Of a stretch of DNA of 64,000 bases, positions 41,736-50,809 are shown piece by piece; the first letter of the stretch is position 1, and each line of letters starts with the position of its first letter. Location: NCBI GenBank assembly GCA_946407015.1, contig CAMJML010000002.1, forward strand, positions 1-64,000. Direction: 5' to 3'. A program made the position numbers and the translations under genes. This DNA comes from an uncultured Selenomonadales bacterium (GTDB taxonomy: Bacteria > Bacillota > Negativicutes > DSM-1736 > Dendrosporobacteraceae). The notes beneath the pieces are model-generated. The model was not told the DNA's origin and did not search any database. It saw nothing but the letters and a program-made list of their open reading frames with translations.

Positions 41736-42243
41736 AGAAAGCCTTCCGGTCATGTTGGCGCGCCAAAGTCTTCGGCATTATCTGAAAACCGGCACACTGC
41801 TTGCAGCAGAACCGGATATTGCAGCCCAACTCAGCCGGCAGGCCGGAGTCTTCGTTTCCTTGAAGAAGGATGGTGAGTTGCGGGGCTGTATTGGGACTTT
41901 TCAGGCTGTTCAACCTACCGTAGCGGAGGAAATTATCCAGAATGCGGTGGCAGCCGGAACGCAGGACCCTCGCTTCTGGCCGGTTGAACTGGAGGAATTG
42001 CCGCAACTGAGTATCTCGGTGGACATTCTGGAACAGCCGGAACGGATAGGCAGCAAAGCTGAGCTTGATCCGCACAAGTATGGGGTGATTGTCCAGAGTG
42101 GCCGGCGTACCGGTTTGCTGCTGCCTATGCTTGAAGGAGTGGATACCGTGGAGGCGCAAGTCGAAATAGCCCGTCAAAAAGCCGGTATCCGAAACGATGA
42201 GGAACTTGATTTGTTCCGCTTTACCGTCACCCGTTATACGTAG
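41728..42243 (+). CDS. amrA: AMMECR1-domain protein (AmmeMemoRadiSam protein A)
   Basis: 171 residues. AMMECR1 domains are conserved from bacteria to humans, with unclear function. The invariant LRGCIGT motif appears at about residues 51-57, with the partner segment DPRFWPVELEELPQLSISVDIL. The start is GTG 41728 after AAAAGGAGG. It overlaps the dioxygenase-like gene and precedes the radical SAM gene by 26 bases. Confidence 0.9.
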   Translation: MSKESLPVMLARQSLRHYLKTGTLLAAEPDIAAQLSRQAGVFVSLKKDGELRGCIGTFQAVQPTVAEEIIQNAVAAGTQDPRFWPVELEELPQLSISVDILEQPERIGSKAELDPHKYGVIVQSGRRTGLLLPMLEGVDTVEAQVEIARQKAGIRNDEELDLFRFTVTRYT

Positions 42244-42269
42244 ACCTGAGAGCAAAGGAAGTGAACGGG

Positions 42270-43262
42270 ATGCAGGAAGCTTTGCATTACCAGCCGCATC
42301 CGGCCGGAGTACAATGCCGGCTTTGTCCCAAAATGTGTGTGATTGCAGAAGGACGCTCCGGCTTTTGCCGGGCTCGTCAAAATATAGGCGACAGGCTCTA
42401 TAGCCAAAATTATGGGGCGTGTACGGCTACAGCCCTTGATCCGATTGAAAAGAAACCGCTTTTTCATTTTTATCCGGGCAGCAGCATCTTATCAGTAGGA
42501 ACCTGGGGCTGCAATTTTTCCTGTCAATTTTGCCAAAACTGGCAAATTGCCCAGGAAGCCCCGGACACCCAGCTGGTATTACCCGGGCAGCTAGTTGATT
42601 TGGCCGGTCAGCAAGGCGGCAATAATATTGGCATTGCGTTTACCTATTCCGAGCCCAGTGTTTGGTATGAATATATTCTGGATACCGCTCAAGCTGCTAA
42701 AAAAGCCGGCTTAAAAAACGTTTTAGTCACCAATGGTTTCATTAACCCTGAGCCTCTTAAGGAATTGCTGCCTTACATTGATGCCATGAATATTGATATC
42801 AAAGCCTTTAACCCTCACTTTTACCAAAGCGTTTGCAGCGGAGAGCTTGAGGCCGTCAAACAGACGGTTGAACTGGCGGTCCGGAGCTGCCATGTGGAAA
42901 TTACGACTCTCATCATTCCTGAGATGAATGATGACGAAGCGGAGGTAGGCGCATTAGCCCGGTGGCTGGCCGGAATTAACCGTTCCATTCCGCTGCACCT
43001 GTCCCGTTATTTTCCGCAATACCGGATGACAAAGCCGGTGACACCGCTTGAAACGCTGCAGAAGTCGGCCCGGATTGCCAGACAATATCTGGATTATGTC
43101 TATCTGGGAAATCTCGGGGCAGCAAGTGAACTGAGCACCTACTGCCCTGCGTGCCGGCAGCTTGTGCTGGACCGGATGAACAGGATCAACTATTTGCTGC
43201 CTGATAAAAAATGCCCCCGGTGCGGGAGCAGCATTTGGTTCGTCGGGGAGGCCTGTTATTGA
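42270..43262 (+). CDS. amrS: AmmeMemoRadiSam system radical SAM enzyme
   Basis: 330 residues. It is a radical SAM protein related to pyruvate formate-lyase activases. The cluster motif is CNFSCQFC (C-x3-C-x2-C). An N-terminal Cys group (CRLCPKMC, then GFCRAR) and a C-terminal ribbon (CPAC ... CPRCG) may bind more metal. The substrate is unknown. ATG 42270 lies eight bases after AAAGGAAG; GTG 42261 overlaps that site. It is the third gene of the cluster and converges on the dedA-like gene. Confidence 0.92.
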   Translation: MQEALHYQPHPAGVQCRLCPKMCVIAEGRSGFCRARQNIGDRLYSQNYGACTATALDPIEKKPLFHFYPGSSILSVGTWGCNFSCQFCQNWQIAQEAPDTQLVLPGQLVDLAGQQGGNNIGIAFTYSEPSVWYEYILDTAQAAKKAGLKNVLVTNGFINPEPLKELLPYIDAMNIDIKAFNPHFYQSVCSGELEAVKQTVELAVRSCHVEITTLIIPEMNDDEAEVGALARWLAGINRSIPLHLSRYFPQYRMTKPVTPLETLQKSARIARQYLDYVYLGNLGAASELSTYCPACRQLVLDRMNRINYLLPDKKCPRCGSSIWFVGEACY

Positions 43263-43273
43263 TACCGGTCTCC

Positions 43274-43876
43274 CTATTTCGTTTTTAGGTAGCGGCCATA
43301 TAAGACTATGGCAATGGCGGTGCCCAGACTGACTGTGATCAGCAACAGATAGGTACTGAATCCACTAGCCAACTTCAGCAGAACCTGCCAATTTGCTCCT
43401 AAATAGGTGCCCAGGCTGATTCCCAGGAGTGACCAGAGCCCGGTTCCCAAAGTAATATAAAGCAGAAAGATAGGAAAGGGCAGTTCGGTGATTCCGGCTA
43501 CCAGACTGATTTTATTCCGGACAACCGGCAGTTGGCGCCACGGCACAATCATAGCCGGTCCATATTTATGAAAGAAGCGGGATGCACTGGCTATCCGCTC
43601 ACTTGTCAGACCGCATAAGCTGCCGTATTTATGCAATAACCGGCAGCCATATTTGCGGGCGGCAAGGTAGGCAAGCAGCGAGCCGCCTAAAGAGCCGAGC
43701 CAGCCGGCCAGAATCGCAGCGGCAAAGGAAAGCTTGCCCTGGCCGACTAAAAAACCGGCAAAGCCAAGAACCAGCTCAGCGGGAATAGGCAGACACAAGC
43801 CTTCCAGAAACATTCCGGCAAAGATGGCCCAATAGCCATTTTGTTCAAGCCATGGGATAAAATAAAAAAAATCCAT
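43274..43876 (-). CDS. DedA family membrane protein
   Basis: 200 residues. DedA/VTT proteins are flippase-like; several return undecaprenyl phosphate or phosphatidylethanolamine across the membrane. Four to five membrane segments are visible. Family features include GLCLPIPAELVLGFAGFL and the re-entrant RFFHKYGPAMIVPWRQLPVVR, where the conserved Arg pair lies. The ATG follows GAGGT on the minus strand. It is divergent from argC. Confidence 0.9.
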   Translation of the reverse strand: MDFFYFIPWLEQNGYWAIFAGMFLEGLCLPIPAELVLGFAGFLVGQGKLSFAAAILAGWLGSLGGSLLAYLAARKYGCRLLHKYGSLCGLTSERIASASRFFHKYGPAMIVPWRQLPVVRNKISLVAGITELPFPIFLLYITLGTGLWSLLGISLGTYLGANWQVLLKLASGFSTYLLLITVSLGTAIAIVLYGRYLKTK

Positions 43877-43893
43877 GGGATTACCTCACTGAA

Positions 43894-43905
43894 TTTGTAT
43901 ACAAA
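43894..43905. promoter_or_regulatory. palindrome TTTGTATACAAA between dedA and argC
   Basis: A perfect 12-base palindrome lies just upstream of the argC -35 and 18 bases upstream of the dedA start. TTGTATACAA-type dyads are typical operators of GntR-family repressors, but no such regulator is in the window. The assignment is an inference. Confidence 0.4.
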
Positions 43906-43909
43906 ATGG

Positions 43910-43939
43910 TTGCAAAATTATTCACGTATAATGTATAAT
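43910..43939 (+). promoter_or_regulatory. probable argC promoter
   Basis: TTGCAA (43910-43915), an 18-base spacer and TATAAT (43934-43939). Transcription would begin near 43946, exactly where the structured repeat copy 2 starts. I could not identify an ArgR box with confidence. Confidence 0.6.
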
Positions 43940-43945
43940 TATAAA

Positions 43946-44001
43946 TAGCCGCTCTTTATTCACCGCTTATAGAAGCGGGAGTATTAGAACGGGTTAGCCA
44001 T
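43946..44001 (+). repeat. structured repeat element, copy 2 (argC 5' leader)
   Basis: About 56 bases starting TAGCCGCTCTTTATTCACC. The inner hairpin is CCGCTT-ATAG-AAGCGG. The outer arms CCGCTCT and AGAACGG pair imperfectly. It ends in GGGTTAGCCAT. It lies at the predicted 5' end of the arg transcript, 48 bases before the argC start. Confidence 0.6.
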
Positions 44002-44049
44002 TAAATCAATCATTATCCTGTTTTAGGTTATCTTAAGGAGGCACGCAAC

Positions 44050-45084
44050 GTGAAAGTCAGCATTATTGGAGCAACTGGCTATACTGGGGAAGAGTTGCTG
44101 AGAATTCTAGCCAATCACCCGGAAACTGAAATTATTCATATGACATCCGAAAGCCAGACCGGTGCGGCTATTAATAGTATATATCCCCATTTTAACGGAT
44201 TTTACGACAAAAAACTAGACAGCATGAAGGAGCTGGAGCAGATCGGCGCGGCCAGTGATGCCGTATTTATCGGACTGCCCCACGGTCATGCTATGGCAGC
44301 CGGAAAAGTGCTGGCCCAGTATGATACTAAAGTGATCGACCTTGGCGCCGACTATCGCTTCCGGGACAGTAAAGTGTATGAAAAGTGGTATAAAGTAGAA
44401 CATGTTCATAACGATTCCGGTGCTGTATACGGGTTAACCGAGTTGTACCGGGAGCAGGTCAAGACAGCTACCATCATCGGCAATCCCGGCTGCTACACCA
44501 CAGCCAGCATTCTGGCATTAGCCCCGCTGGCCAAACAGCAATTGATTGACACGGACAGTATTGTGGTGGATGCCAAATCTGGTGTATCCGGTGCCGGGCG
44601 CAGTTTAAGCCTAAACAGCCATTTTACTGAGACGTTTGAAAACTTAAAAGCCTACAATGTTGCCGGACATCGCCATACGCCGGAAATTGAGCAGGCTCTG
44701 ACCGATTTTACCGGTCAGCCGGTCGTGATCAGCTTTACGCCGCATCTCATTCCCATGTCACGGGGGATACTCAGCACTTGTTATGCCAAATTAAAACCAG
44801 GTATTACGGCTGCTCAGGTGGATGAAGCTTTCTACAGTCTTTATCAGTCCGAGTATTTTATCCGGCTGCTTGGGCGGGGCGGCTATCCGGCTACGAAAAA
44901 TACCCGCGGTTCCAATTTCTGTGATCTCGGCTGGCATATTGACGAACGCACCGGGCGGGTTGTGGTACTGTCGGCGATTGACAATCTGGTTAAGGGTGCT
45001 GCCGGTCAGGCTGTGCAAAACTTTAACGTGCTGTTTGGACTGGATGAGCGTACCGGCTTGATGCAGGCACCGCTTTATCCATAA
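44050..45084 (+). CDS. argC: N-acetyl-gamma-glutamyl-phosphate reductase
   Basis: 344 residues. It reduces N-acetylglutamyl phosphate to the semialdehyde (third step to ornithine). The NADP fold starts VSIIGATGYTGEELLRIL. The catalytic Cys is in GNPGCYTTASI, and the active-site His lies in NVAGHRHTPEI. The start is GTG 44050, with AAGGAGG at 44035-44041. It is first in argC-J-B-D-F-G-H. Confidence 0.97.
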   Translation: MKVSIIGATGYTGEELLRILANHPETEIIHMTSESQTGAAINSIYPHFNGFYDKKLDSMKELEQIGAASDAVFIGLPHGHAMAAGKVLAQYDTKVIDLGADYRFRDSKVYEKWYKVEHVHNDSGAVYGLTELYREQVKTATIIGNPGCYTTASILALAPLAKQQLIDTDSIVVDAKSGVSGAGRSLSLNSHFTETFENLKAYNVAGHRHTPEIEQALTDFTGQPVVISFTPHLIPMSRGILSTCYAKLKPGITAAQVDEAFYSLYQSEYFIRLLGRGGYPATKNTRGSNFCDLGWHIDERTGRVVVLSAIDNLVKGAAGQAVQNFNVLFGLDERTGLMQAPLYP

Positions 45085-45141
45085 GCACGGGGGAATAAAA
45101 ACAACGCGCAATTATTTTAGCGAATAAGGTGGAGGAAATTT

Positions 45142-46347
45142 ATGTTTGAGAAAATAAACGGGTCTATTACGACTCCTAAAGGATTTAAAGCAGCCGGCAT
45201 CAAAGCCGGCATTAAAAAGAGCGGCAAGGAAGATGTCGCTATTATTTACAGCACTGTTCCGGCTGCTGCAGCCGGTGTGTTTACGCTCAATACCATGGCG
45301 GCCGCTCCGGTTGTTGTGTCCCGTAAGGTAGCAGACAAAGGCCAGGCATCGGCTATCGTTGTGAACTCAGGCTGCGCCAATGCTTGTACCGGCACTCAAG
45401 GCCTTACCGATGCCGGGGCGATGGCGGCACTGACTGCTGAACTGCTCAATATCCAAGCCGATCAAGTCTTTGTCGCTTCAACCGGAATTATCGGCGTGAA
45501 CCTGCCGATGGAAAAGCTGAATGCCGGCATTAAAAAAGCGGTTGCTCAACTTTCGGAAGAGGGTGGCGTCAAAGCCGGCCAAGCCATTTTGACAACCGAT
45601 ACCTTTCCAAAATCCTGCGCTTATGAATTGACACTGGGCGGTGTTTCCGTAAAAATCGCCGGGATTGCCAAAGGCTCTGGGATGATTCACCCCAACATGG
45701 CGACCATGCTGGGCTTTATCACCACCGATGCGGCTATTTCAGCTCCGCTCTTAAAACAAGCCTTGACCGATGCCGTCAATGTATCCTTTAATATGATTTC
45801 GGTAGATGGTGATACCAGCACCAATGATATGGTATCCGTACTGGCTAACGGTGCAGCCGGAAATCCGCTGATTGATAGCATGAACGATGATTATCAGGCT
45901 TTTGCTGCCGTATTAAAGCAGGTGTGCACCGAATTGGCTCAACTGGTAGCCCGTGACGGCGAAGGAGCGACCAAATTCCTGGAGCTTACCGTTACCGGGG
46001 CGGCAAGTTTCGCCGAAGCTAAACAGGCTGCTATGGCGATCGCCAAGTCGCCGCTGGTTAAAACAGCTTTCTTTGGCCAAGATCCGAACTGGGGCCGGAT
46101 TATCTGCGCCGTCGGTTATTCAGGCGCTCAGGTTGTTCCCGAGAAAACCACGATGGCGATTGGCGGTATACCTATTGTCAAACAGGGCATGGGCACCAGC
46201 TATGATGAACAGGCACTGCGGGCAGTGATGGCCGAGCATGACATCAAAGTGACGGTGGATCTCGGCGTGGGTGAAGCTCAGGCAACGGTATGGAGCTGCG
46301 ACTTCTCCTACGAATATGTGAAGATTAACGGGGAATATCATACCTGA
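45142..46347 (+). CDS. argJ: bifunctional ornithine acetyltransferase / N-acetylglutamate synthase
   Basis: 401 residues. ArgJ recycles the acetyl group from N-acetylornithine to glutamate, so no separate argA or argE is strictly needed. It is made as a precursor cut just before the nucleophile Thr in MIHPNMATMLGFITTDA. C-terminal SFEYVKINGEYHT-like residues (YEYVKINGEYHT) are conserved. ATG 45142 follows GGTGGAGG. Whether it also uses acetyl-CoA cannot be told. Confidence 0.96.
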   Translation: MFEKINGSITTPKGFKAAGIKAGIKKSGKEDVAIIYSTVPAAAAGVFTLNTMAAAPVVVSRKVADKGQASAIVVNSGCANACTGTQGLTDAGAMAALTAELLNIQADQVFVASTGIIGVNLPMEKLNAGIKKAVAQLSEEGGVKAGQAILTTDTFPKSCAYELTLGGVSVKIAGIAKGSGMIHPNMATMLGFITTDAAISAPLLKQALTDAVNVSFNMISVDGDTSTNDMVSVLANGAAGNPLIDSMNDDYQAFAAVLKQVCTELAQLVARDGEGATKFLELTVTGAASFAEAKQAAMAIAKSPLVKTAFFGQDPNWGRIICAVGYSGAQVVPEKTTMAIGGIPIVKQGMGTSYDEQALRAVMAEHDIKVTVDLGVGEAQATVWSCDFSYEYVKINGEYHT

Positions 46348-46372
46348 TCGGATTGATCAATAGGACGAAATC

Positions 46373-46399
46373 CAGACACAGGGTGCCCCCCTGTGTCTG
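46373..46399 (+). other. intercistronic hairpin between argJ and argB
   Basis: CAGACACAGGG (46373-46383) pairs perfectly with CCCTGTGTCTG (46389-46399). The sequence after it (CGCTGTTGCTG) has no T run. It may set differential mRNA stability between argCJ and argBDFGH. Confidence 0.65.
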
Positions 46400-46451
46400 C
46401 GCTGTTGCTGCGTATCAACGTAAAAGCAAAGATGATGAGAAAGGTGAGAAT

Positions 46452-47339
46452 ATGAACTTTCTACCCGAACAAAAGGCCTCGATTTTAATTGAAGCCTTGC
46501 CTTATATGCAAAATTTCTACGGGAAAACCATTGTGATCAAATATGGCGGCAATGCCATGATCAATCAGGAATTAAAGAATCAAGTCATCCAGGATATTAT
46601 CCTGATGAAATATGTGGGGATGCGTCCGGTTGTTGTCCATGGCGGCGGGCCGGAAATCACCGGCTTTTTAAAACAAATCGGCAAACAAACTGAATTTGTC
46701 AGCGGCCTGCGCGTGACGGATGCCGAAACGGTAGCAGTAGCCGAAATGGTATTGGTCGGCAAAATTAATACCGAAATTGTCAGCCTGCTTAACCGGCGAG
46801 GGGCTAAAGCCGTGGGCTTAAGCGGTAAGGACGCCGATTTAATTAAAGCCCAGAAGCATTTGGCGGAAGTTTATGAAAACGGAGAAGTTCGCAAAGTGGA
46901 TATTGGTTTTGTCGGTGATGTCGCCAAAATCAATACCGATATTTTACATACCCTGCTGGAGCGGGACTATATTCCGGTCATTGCGCCGATTGGCGTTGGT
47001 GACAATAATGAAAGCTATAATATCAATGCCGACTATGTAGCCGGAGAGATTGCCGGCGCACTGGGCGCTGAAAAGCTACTGCTATTGACCGATGTGGAAG
47101 GTATTTACCGGGATTATCATGATAAAAGCAGCTTTATTTCCACACTAACCTTAGCCGAAGCCCGCGAAATGATTCGCGAAGGCAGTATCGACGGCGGGAT
47201 GATTCCCAAAGTGGAGGCCTGCGTACGGGCTTTGACCGGTGGAACGAATAAAACGCACATTATTGACGGGCGCCAATCCCATTCCTTATTACTCGAAGTC
47301 TTTACCACTGAGGGAATTGGTACCGAGGTTGTCAAATAA
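46452..47339 (+). CDS. argB: acetylglutamate kinase
   Basis: 295 residues. It phosphorylates N-acetylglutamate, usually the arginine-inhibited step in organisms with ArgJ. KYGGNAM near the N-terminus, VHGGGPEI and the later VEGIYRD and SIDGGMIPKVEA are diagnostic. The N-terminal helix before KYGGNAM is the segment associated with hexamers and arginine inhibition. The start is ATG 46452 after GAAAGGTGAG; a frame open to 46353 includes the hairpin and lacks homology. Confidence 0.96.
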   Translation: MNFLPEQKASILIEALPYMQNFYGKTIVIKYGGNAMINQELKNQVIQDIILMKYVGMRPVVVHGGGPEITGFLKQIGKQTEFVSGLRVTDAETVAVAEMVLVGKINTEIVSLLNRRGAKAVGLSGKDADLIKAQKHLAEVYENGEVRKVDIGFVGDVAKINTDILHTLLERDYIPVIAPIGVGDNNESYNINADYVAGEIAGALGAEKLLLLTDVEGIYRDYHDKSSFISTLTLAEAREMIREGSIDGGMIPKVEACVRALTGGTNKTHIIDGRQSHSLLLEVFTTEGIGTEVVK

Positions 47340-47351
47340 GGAGGGATTGTC

Positions 47352-48542
47352 ATGGATAAAGAACAAGTCTTTCAGACAGACAAAGAATATTATATGCCGG
47401 TTTTTGCCCGCTATCCGCTCATACTGGATCGCGGTGAAGGACCTTATGTCTTTGACACCGACGGCAAAAAATATATTGACTTTCTAGCCGGCATTGCCGT
47501 CAATGTTTTAGGGCATGCTCATCCCAAGCTGGTGGCCGCAATTGCCGAGCAGGCCGGCAAAATCATTCACTGCTCGAACCTGTATTACACTGAGCCTCAG
47601 GCGGCTCTAGCCAAAACGCTGGCTAAACAGAGCGGATTAGATAAAGTGTTTTTAGGGAACAGTGGTGCCGAAGCCAATGAAGGGGCGATCAAGCTTGCCC
47701 GTAAGTACGGTAAAACCATCAGTTCCGACAAGGTTGAAATCATTACGGCGACCGATGGCTTTCATGGGCGGACGCTGCTGACCTTAACGGCAACAGCCCA
47801 GCCTAAATATCAAAAAGGCTACGAGCCACTACCGGGCGGTTTTCATTATGTGCCTTACAATGACTTGGCGGCACTGACCGCACTGGTTTCGGAAAAAACC
47901 TGCGCTGTCATGCTCGAACCCATTCAAGGAGAAGGCGGCATTAATACGCCGGATGCCGATTATCTGGCCAAAGTCCGGCAATTATGCGATCAATACGGAG
48001 CCTTGCTGATTTTTGACGAGATTCAAACCGGAATTGGCCGGACCGGGAAAATGTTTGCCTACCAGCATACCGATATCAAACCGGATATTGTCACCCTGGC
48101 TAAAGGCTTGGGGGGCGGGGTGCCGATTGGGGCCTTTATTGCCAGCAATAAGGTTGCGGCGGCTTTCGGGCCTGGCGACCATGGTTCGACGTTTGGCGGC
48201 AATCCTCTGGCCTGCGCAGCAGCGAACACCGTACTGGGTGTCATCGCCGAAGAAAATCTGCTGGCTAACGCCACTGCCGTCGGGGCTTATCTAAAATCCG
48301 AGCTTAAAAAGCTGCAGCAGAAATATCCGCAGCTGATTGTCACGGTACGCGGTCAAGGACTGATGCTAGGGGCTAAACTGACCAAACCGGGCCGTGATAT
48401 TGTGAACCAATGTATGGAACAAGGGGCAATTATCAATTGTACGGCCGGTGATGTACTGCGTTTTGTCCCGCCGCTCAATATCACTAAAGCCCATGTCGAT
48501 GAAGTGATTGCAGTTTTAGATAAAGTGCTGGCTTTGGCTTAG
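47352..48542 (+). CDS. argD: acetylornithine aminotransferase
   Basis: 396 residues. A PLP enzyme that makes N-acetylornithine from the semialdehyde. The PLP Lys is in TLAKGLGGGVPIGA and the Asp-x-x-Gln motif is IFDEIQTGIGRTG. FLGNSGAEANEGAIKLAR binds phosphate. ATG 47352 follows AAGGAGGG, 12 bases after argB. Confidence 0.95.
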   Translation: MDKEQVFQTDKEYYMPVFARYPLILDRGEGPYVFDTDGKKYIDFLAGIAVNVLGHAHPKLVAAIAEQAGKIIHCSNLYYTEPQAALAKTLAKQSGLDKVFLGNSGAEANEGAIKLARKYGKTISSDKVEIITATDGFHGRTLLTLTATAQPKYQKGYEPLPGGFHYVPYNDLAALTALVSEKTCAVMLEPIQGEGGINTPDADYLAKVRQLCDQYGALLIFDEIQTGIGRTGKMFAYQHTDIKPDIVTLAKGLGGGVPIGAFIASNKVAAAFGPGDHGSTFGGNPLACAAANTVLGVIAEENLLANATAVGAYLKSELKKLQQKYPQLIVTVRGQGLMLGAKLTKPGRDIVNQCMEQGAIINCTAGDVLRFVPPLNITKAHVDEVIAVLDKVLALA

Positions 48543-48600
48543 CACTAAGCTAAGTTTTTTACCATTTTGCCGAATGAACGCGAACAGGCAAGGTTTGGCA

Positions 48601-48609
48601 TGTTATAAT
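48601..48609 (+). promoter_or_regulatory. possible extended -10 promoter before argF
   Basis: TGTTATAAT fits an extended -10 (TG-n-TATAAT). No convincing -35 lies 17 bases upstream. It could give argFGH an internal start. Confidence 0.4.
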
Positions 48610-48634
48610 ATTTTTTATGTGGGGGTTTTACGTC

Positions 48635-49564
48635 ATGAACATGAAGGGGAAAGATTTACTGTCGATTCACGATTTGTCGGTCGATGAAGTTTATCAGATC
48701 CTGAATTTAGCCAAGGATCTTAAGGCCAAGCAAAAGCGGGGCGAAGAGCACCATCTGCTCAAGGGCAAAACGCTGGGGATGATTTTTCAAAAGGCTTCCA
48801 CCAGAACCAGAGTTTCTTTTGAGGTTGGCATGTGGCAATTGGGCGGAATGGCTTTATTTTTGTCAGCCAACGACCTGCAAATCGGCCGCGGCGAGCCTGT
48901 CAAAGATACAGCCAGGGTATTGTCGCGCTATGTTGACGGTATTATGATCCGAACCTTTTCTCATGACGAAGTCGTTGAATTGGCTCATTATGCTGATGTA
49001 CCGGTCATCAACGGGTTAACCGACCTGCTGCATCCTTGCCAGGCGCTGACCGATATTTTTACCGTAATGGAACATAAAGGTGAACTGAAAGGCTTGAAAA
49101 TGGCTTATATCGGGGATGGCAACAATATGGTCAATGCGCTCATGCATGCTTGTGCCAAGGTCGGCATGGACATTGCTGTGGCTACTCCGGAAGGGTATGC
49201 GCCGAATGCGCAATCGATGGCGGAAGCCCAGGCCGATGCCGCTTTCTCCGGCAGCAAGATTTTGCTTGGCCATGACCCGCTGGCTGCAGCGGCTGATGCC
49301 GATGTCATTTACACCGACGTATGGGCCAGCATGGGCCAGGAAAAAGAGCTGGCTGCCAGAATGAAGGTTTTCCATGGCTTCCAGGTCAACCGTGAGCTGC
49401 TGAACGCTGCGAAACCGGATGCGATTGTGCTGCATTGCCTGCCGGCTCACCGCGGGGAAGAGATTACCGATGAAGTGATGGAATGCGAACAATCGGTCGT
49501 CTTTGATGAAGCCGAAAATCGTTTACATGTTCAAAAAGCCATTATGGCGTTATTAATGGGTTAA
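48635..49564 (+). CDS. argF: ornithine carbamoyltransferase
   Basis: 309 residues. It makes citrulline from ornithine and carbamoyl phosphate. The carbamoyl-phosphate loop is STRTRVSFE, HPCQALTD follows, and the ornithine/catalytic loop is HCLPAHRGEE. The start is ATG 48635, nine bases after GGGGG; ATG 48617 precedes that site and ATG 48641 is a near alternative. The anabolic role follows from the operon. Confidence 0.95.
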   Translation: MNMKGKDLLSIHDLSVDEVYQILNLAKDLKAKQKRGEEHHLLKGKTLGMIFQKASTRTRVSFEVGMWQLGGMALFLSANDLQIGRGEPVKDTARVLSRYVDGIMIRTFSHDEVVELAHYADVPVINGLTDLLHPCQALTDIFTVMEHKGELKGLKMAYIGDGNNMVNALMHACAKVGMDIAVATPEGYAPNAQSMAEAQADAAFSGSKILLGHDPLAAAADADVIYTDVWASMGQEKELAARMKVFHGFQVNRELLNAAKPDAIVLHCLPAHRGEEITDEVMECEQSVVFDEAENRLHVQKAIMALLMG

Positions 49565-49585
49565 ACAAAAAAAGGAGTGTCGAAA

Positions 49586-50809
49586 ATGAGCGATATAAAA
49601 AAAGTCGTACTAGCCTATTCAGGAGGTCTGGATACCTCAGTCATTATTCCTTGGTTAAAAGAAAACTACAAAAATTGTGAAGTTATTGCCATGTGCGCCG
49701 ATGTCGGCCAAGGGGATGAACTGGAGCCGGTTCGCGAAAAAGCGATTAAATCCGGTGCCAGCAAAATCTATATTGAAGATTTGACCAAGCCGTTTATTGA
49801 AGAGTATGTTTGGCCAACCTTAAAAGCCGGTGCCGTTTATGAAGGCAAATATCTGTTAGGAACTTCTTTTGCCCGGCCGATCATTGCCAAAGCCTTGGTA
49901 GAGATTGCTGAAAAAGAGGGTGCTGATGCTATTGCTCACGGGGCAACCGGTAAAGGCAACGACCAAGTTCGCTTTGAACTGACTGTAAAAGCCTTGGCAC
50001 CGCATTTGAAAATCATTGCGCCTTGGCGCGAATGGGATATCAAGTCCCGTGAAGATGCTATCGATTATGCGGAAAAACATGGCGTTCCTGTGCCTGTTAC
50101 CAAAAAACGTCCTTACAGCATGGACCGCAACATCTGGCATTTAAGCCATGAAGGCGCCGATCTGGAAAGCCCATGGAATGAGCCTCAGGATGATGTGTAC
50201 ATGGTGACTACGACACCGGAGAAAGCCCCGGATAAAGCCACCTACGTGGAAATCGAATTTGAAAAAGGGATTCCGGTTGCCGTTGATGGCCAGCGTCTGG
50301 ATTCAGTGGCTCTGCTGACCAAGCTCAATGAACTGGGCGCAGCAAACGGAATCGGGATTGCCGACATTGTGGAAAACCGTCTGGTGGGCATGAAATCCCG
50401 CGGTGTTTATGAGAATCCAGGTGGATCTATTCTGTATTATGCCCACCGTGAATTGGAATATCTGACTTTAGACCGGGCCACCATGCATTATAAAGAGCAA
50501 GTCGCTGTCCGTTATGCTGAATTGGTTTATGACGGAATGTGGTACTCTCCGCTGAAGGAAGCCCTGGATGCCTTCGTGGATTCGACCCAGCAAAATGTTA
50601 CCGGCTTGGTGCGGTTAAAATTGTATAAAGGCAACATCATGAGCGCAGGTTCCAAATCGCCATATTCCCTGTACCATGAAGGTTTTGTAACGTTCGGCTA
50701 TGACGAAGTCTACAATCAGGCTGATGCCGAAGGCTTTATCAATCTGTTTGGCTTACCGCTCAAAGTGAGAGCACTCATGCAGAAAGAGGCGAAGAAAACC
50801 AATGAGTAA
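49586..50809 (+). CDS. argG: argininosuccinate synthase
   Basis: 407 residues. It joins citrulline and aspartate using ATP. The PP-loop is [24 protein letters not shown] and [18 protein letters not shown] are signatures. The start is ATG 49586, eight bases after AAAGGAG. Its end overlaps argH by eight bases. Confidence 0.97.
   Translation: MSDIKKVVLAYSGGLDTSVIIPWLKENYKNCEVIAMCADVGQGDELEPVREKAIKSGASKIYIEDLTKPFIEEYVWPTLKAGAVYEGKYLLGTSFARPIIAKALVEIAEKEGADAIAHGATGKGNDQVRFELTVKALAPHLKIIAPWREWDIKSREDAIDYAEKHGVPVPVTKKRPYSMDRNIWHLSHEGADLESPWNEPQDDVYMVTTTPEKAPDKATYVEIEFEKGIPVAVDGQRLDSVALLTKLNELGAANGIGIADIVENRLVGMKSRGVYENPGGSILYYAHRELEYLTLDRATMHYKEQVAVRYAELVYDGMWYSPLKEALDAFVDSTQQNVTGLVRLKLYKGNIMSAGSKSPYSLYHEGFVTFGYDEVYNQADAEGFINLFGLPLKVRALMQKEAKKTNE

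Noticed and set aside
41605-42255. A 216-codon minus-strand frame across the AMMECR1 gene
   Set aside because: It covers clear plus-strand coding sequence with conserved motifs and lacks a start signal.
43946-44049. T-box or arginine riboswitch in front of argC
   Set aside because: No T-box sequence (AGGGTGGNACCGCG) or specifier-loop arrangement is present, and the same element precedes cwlD, which has no tie to arginine.
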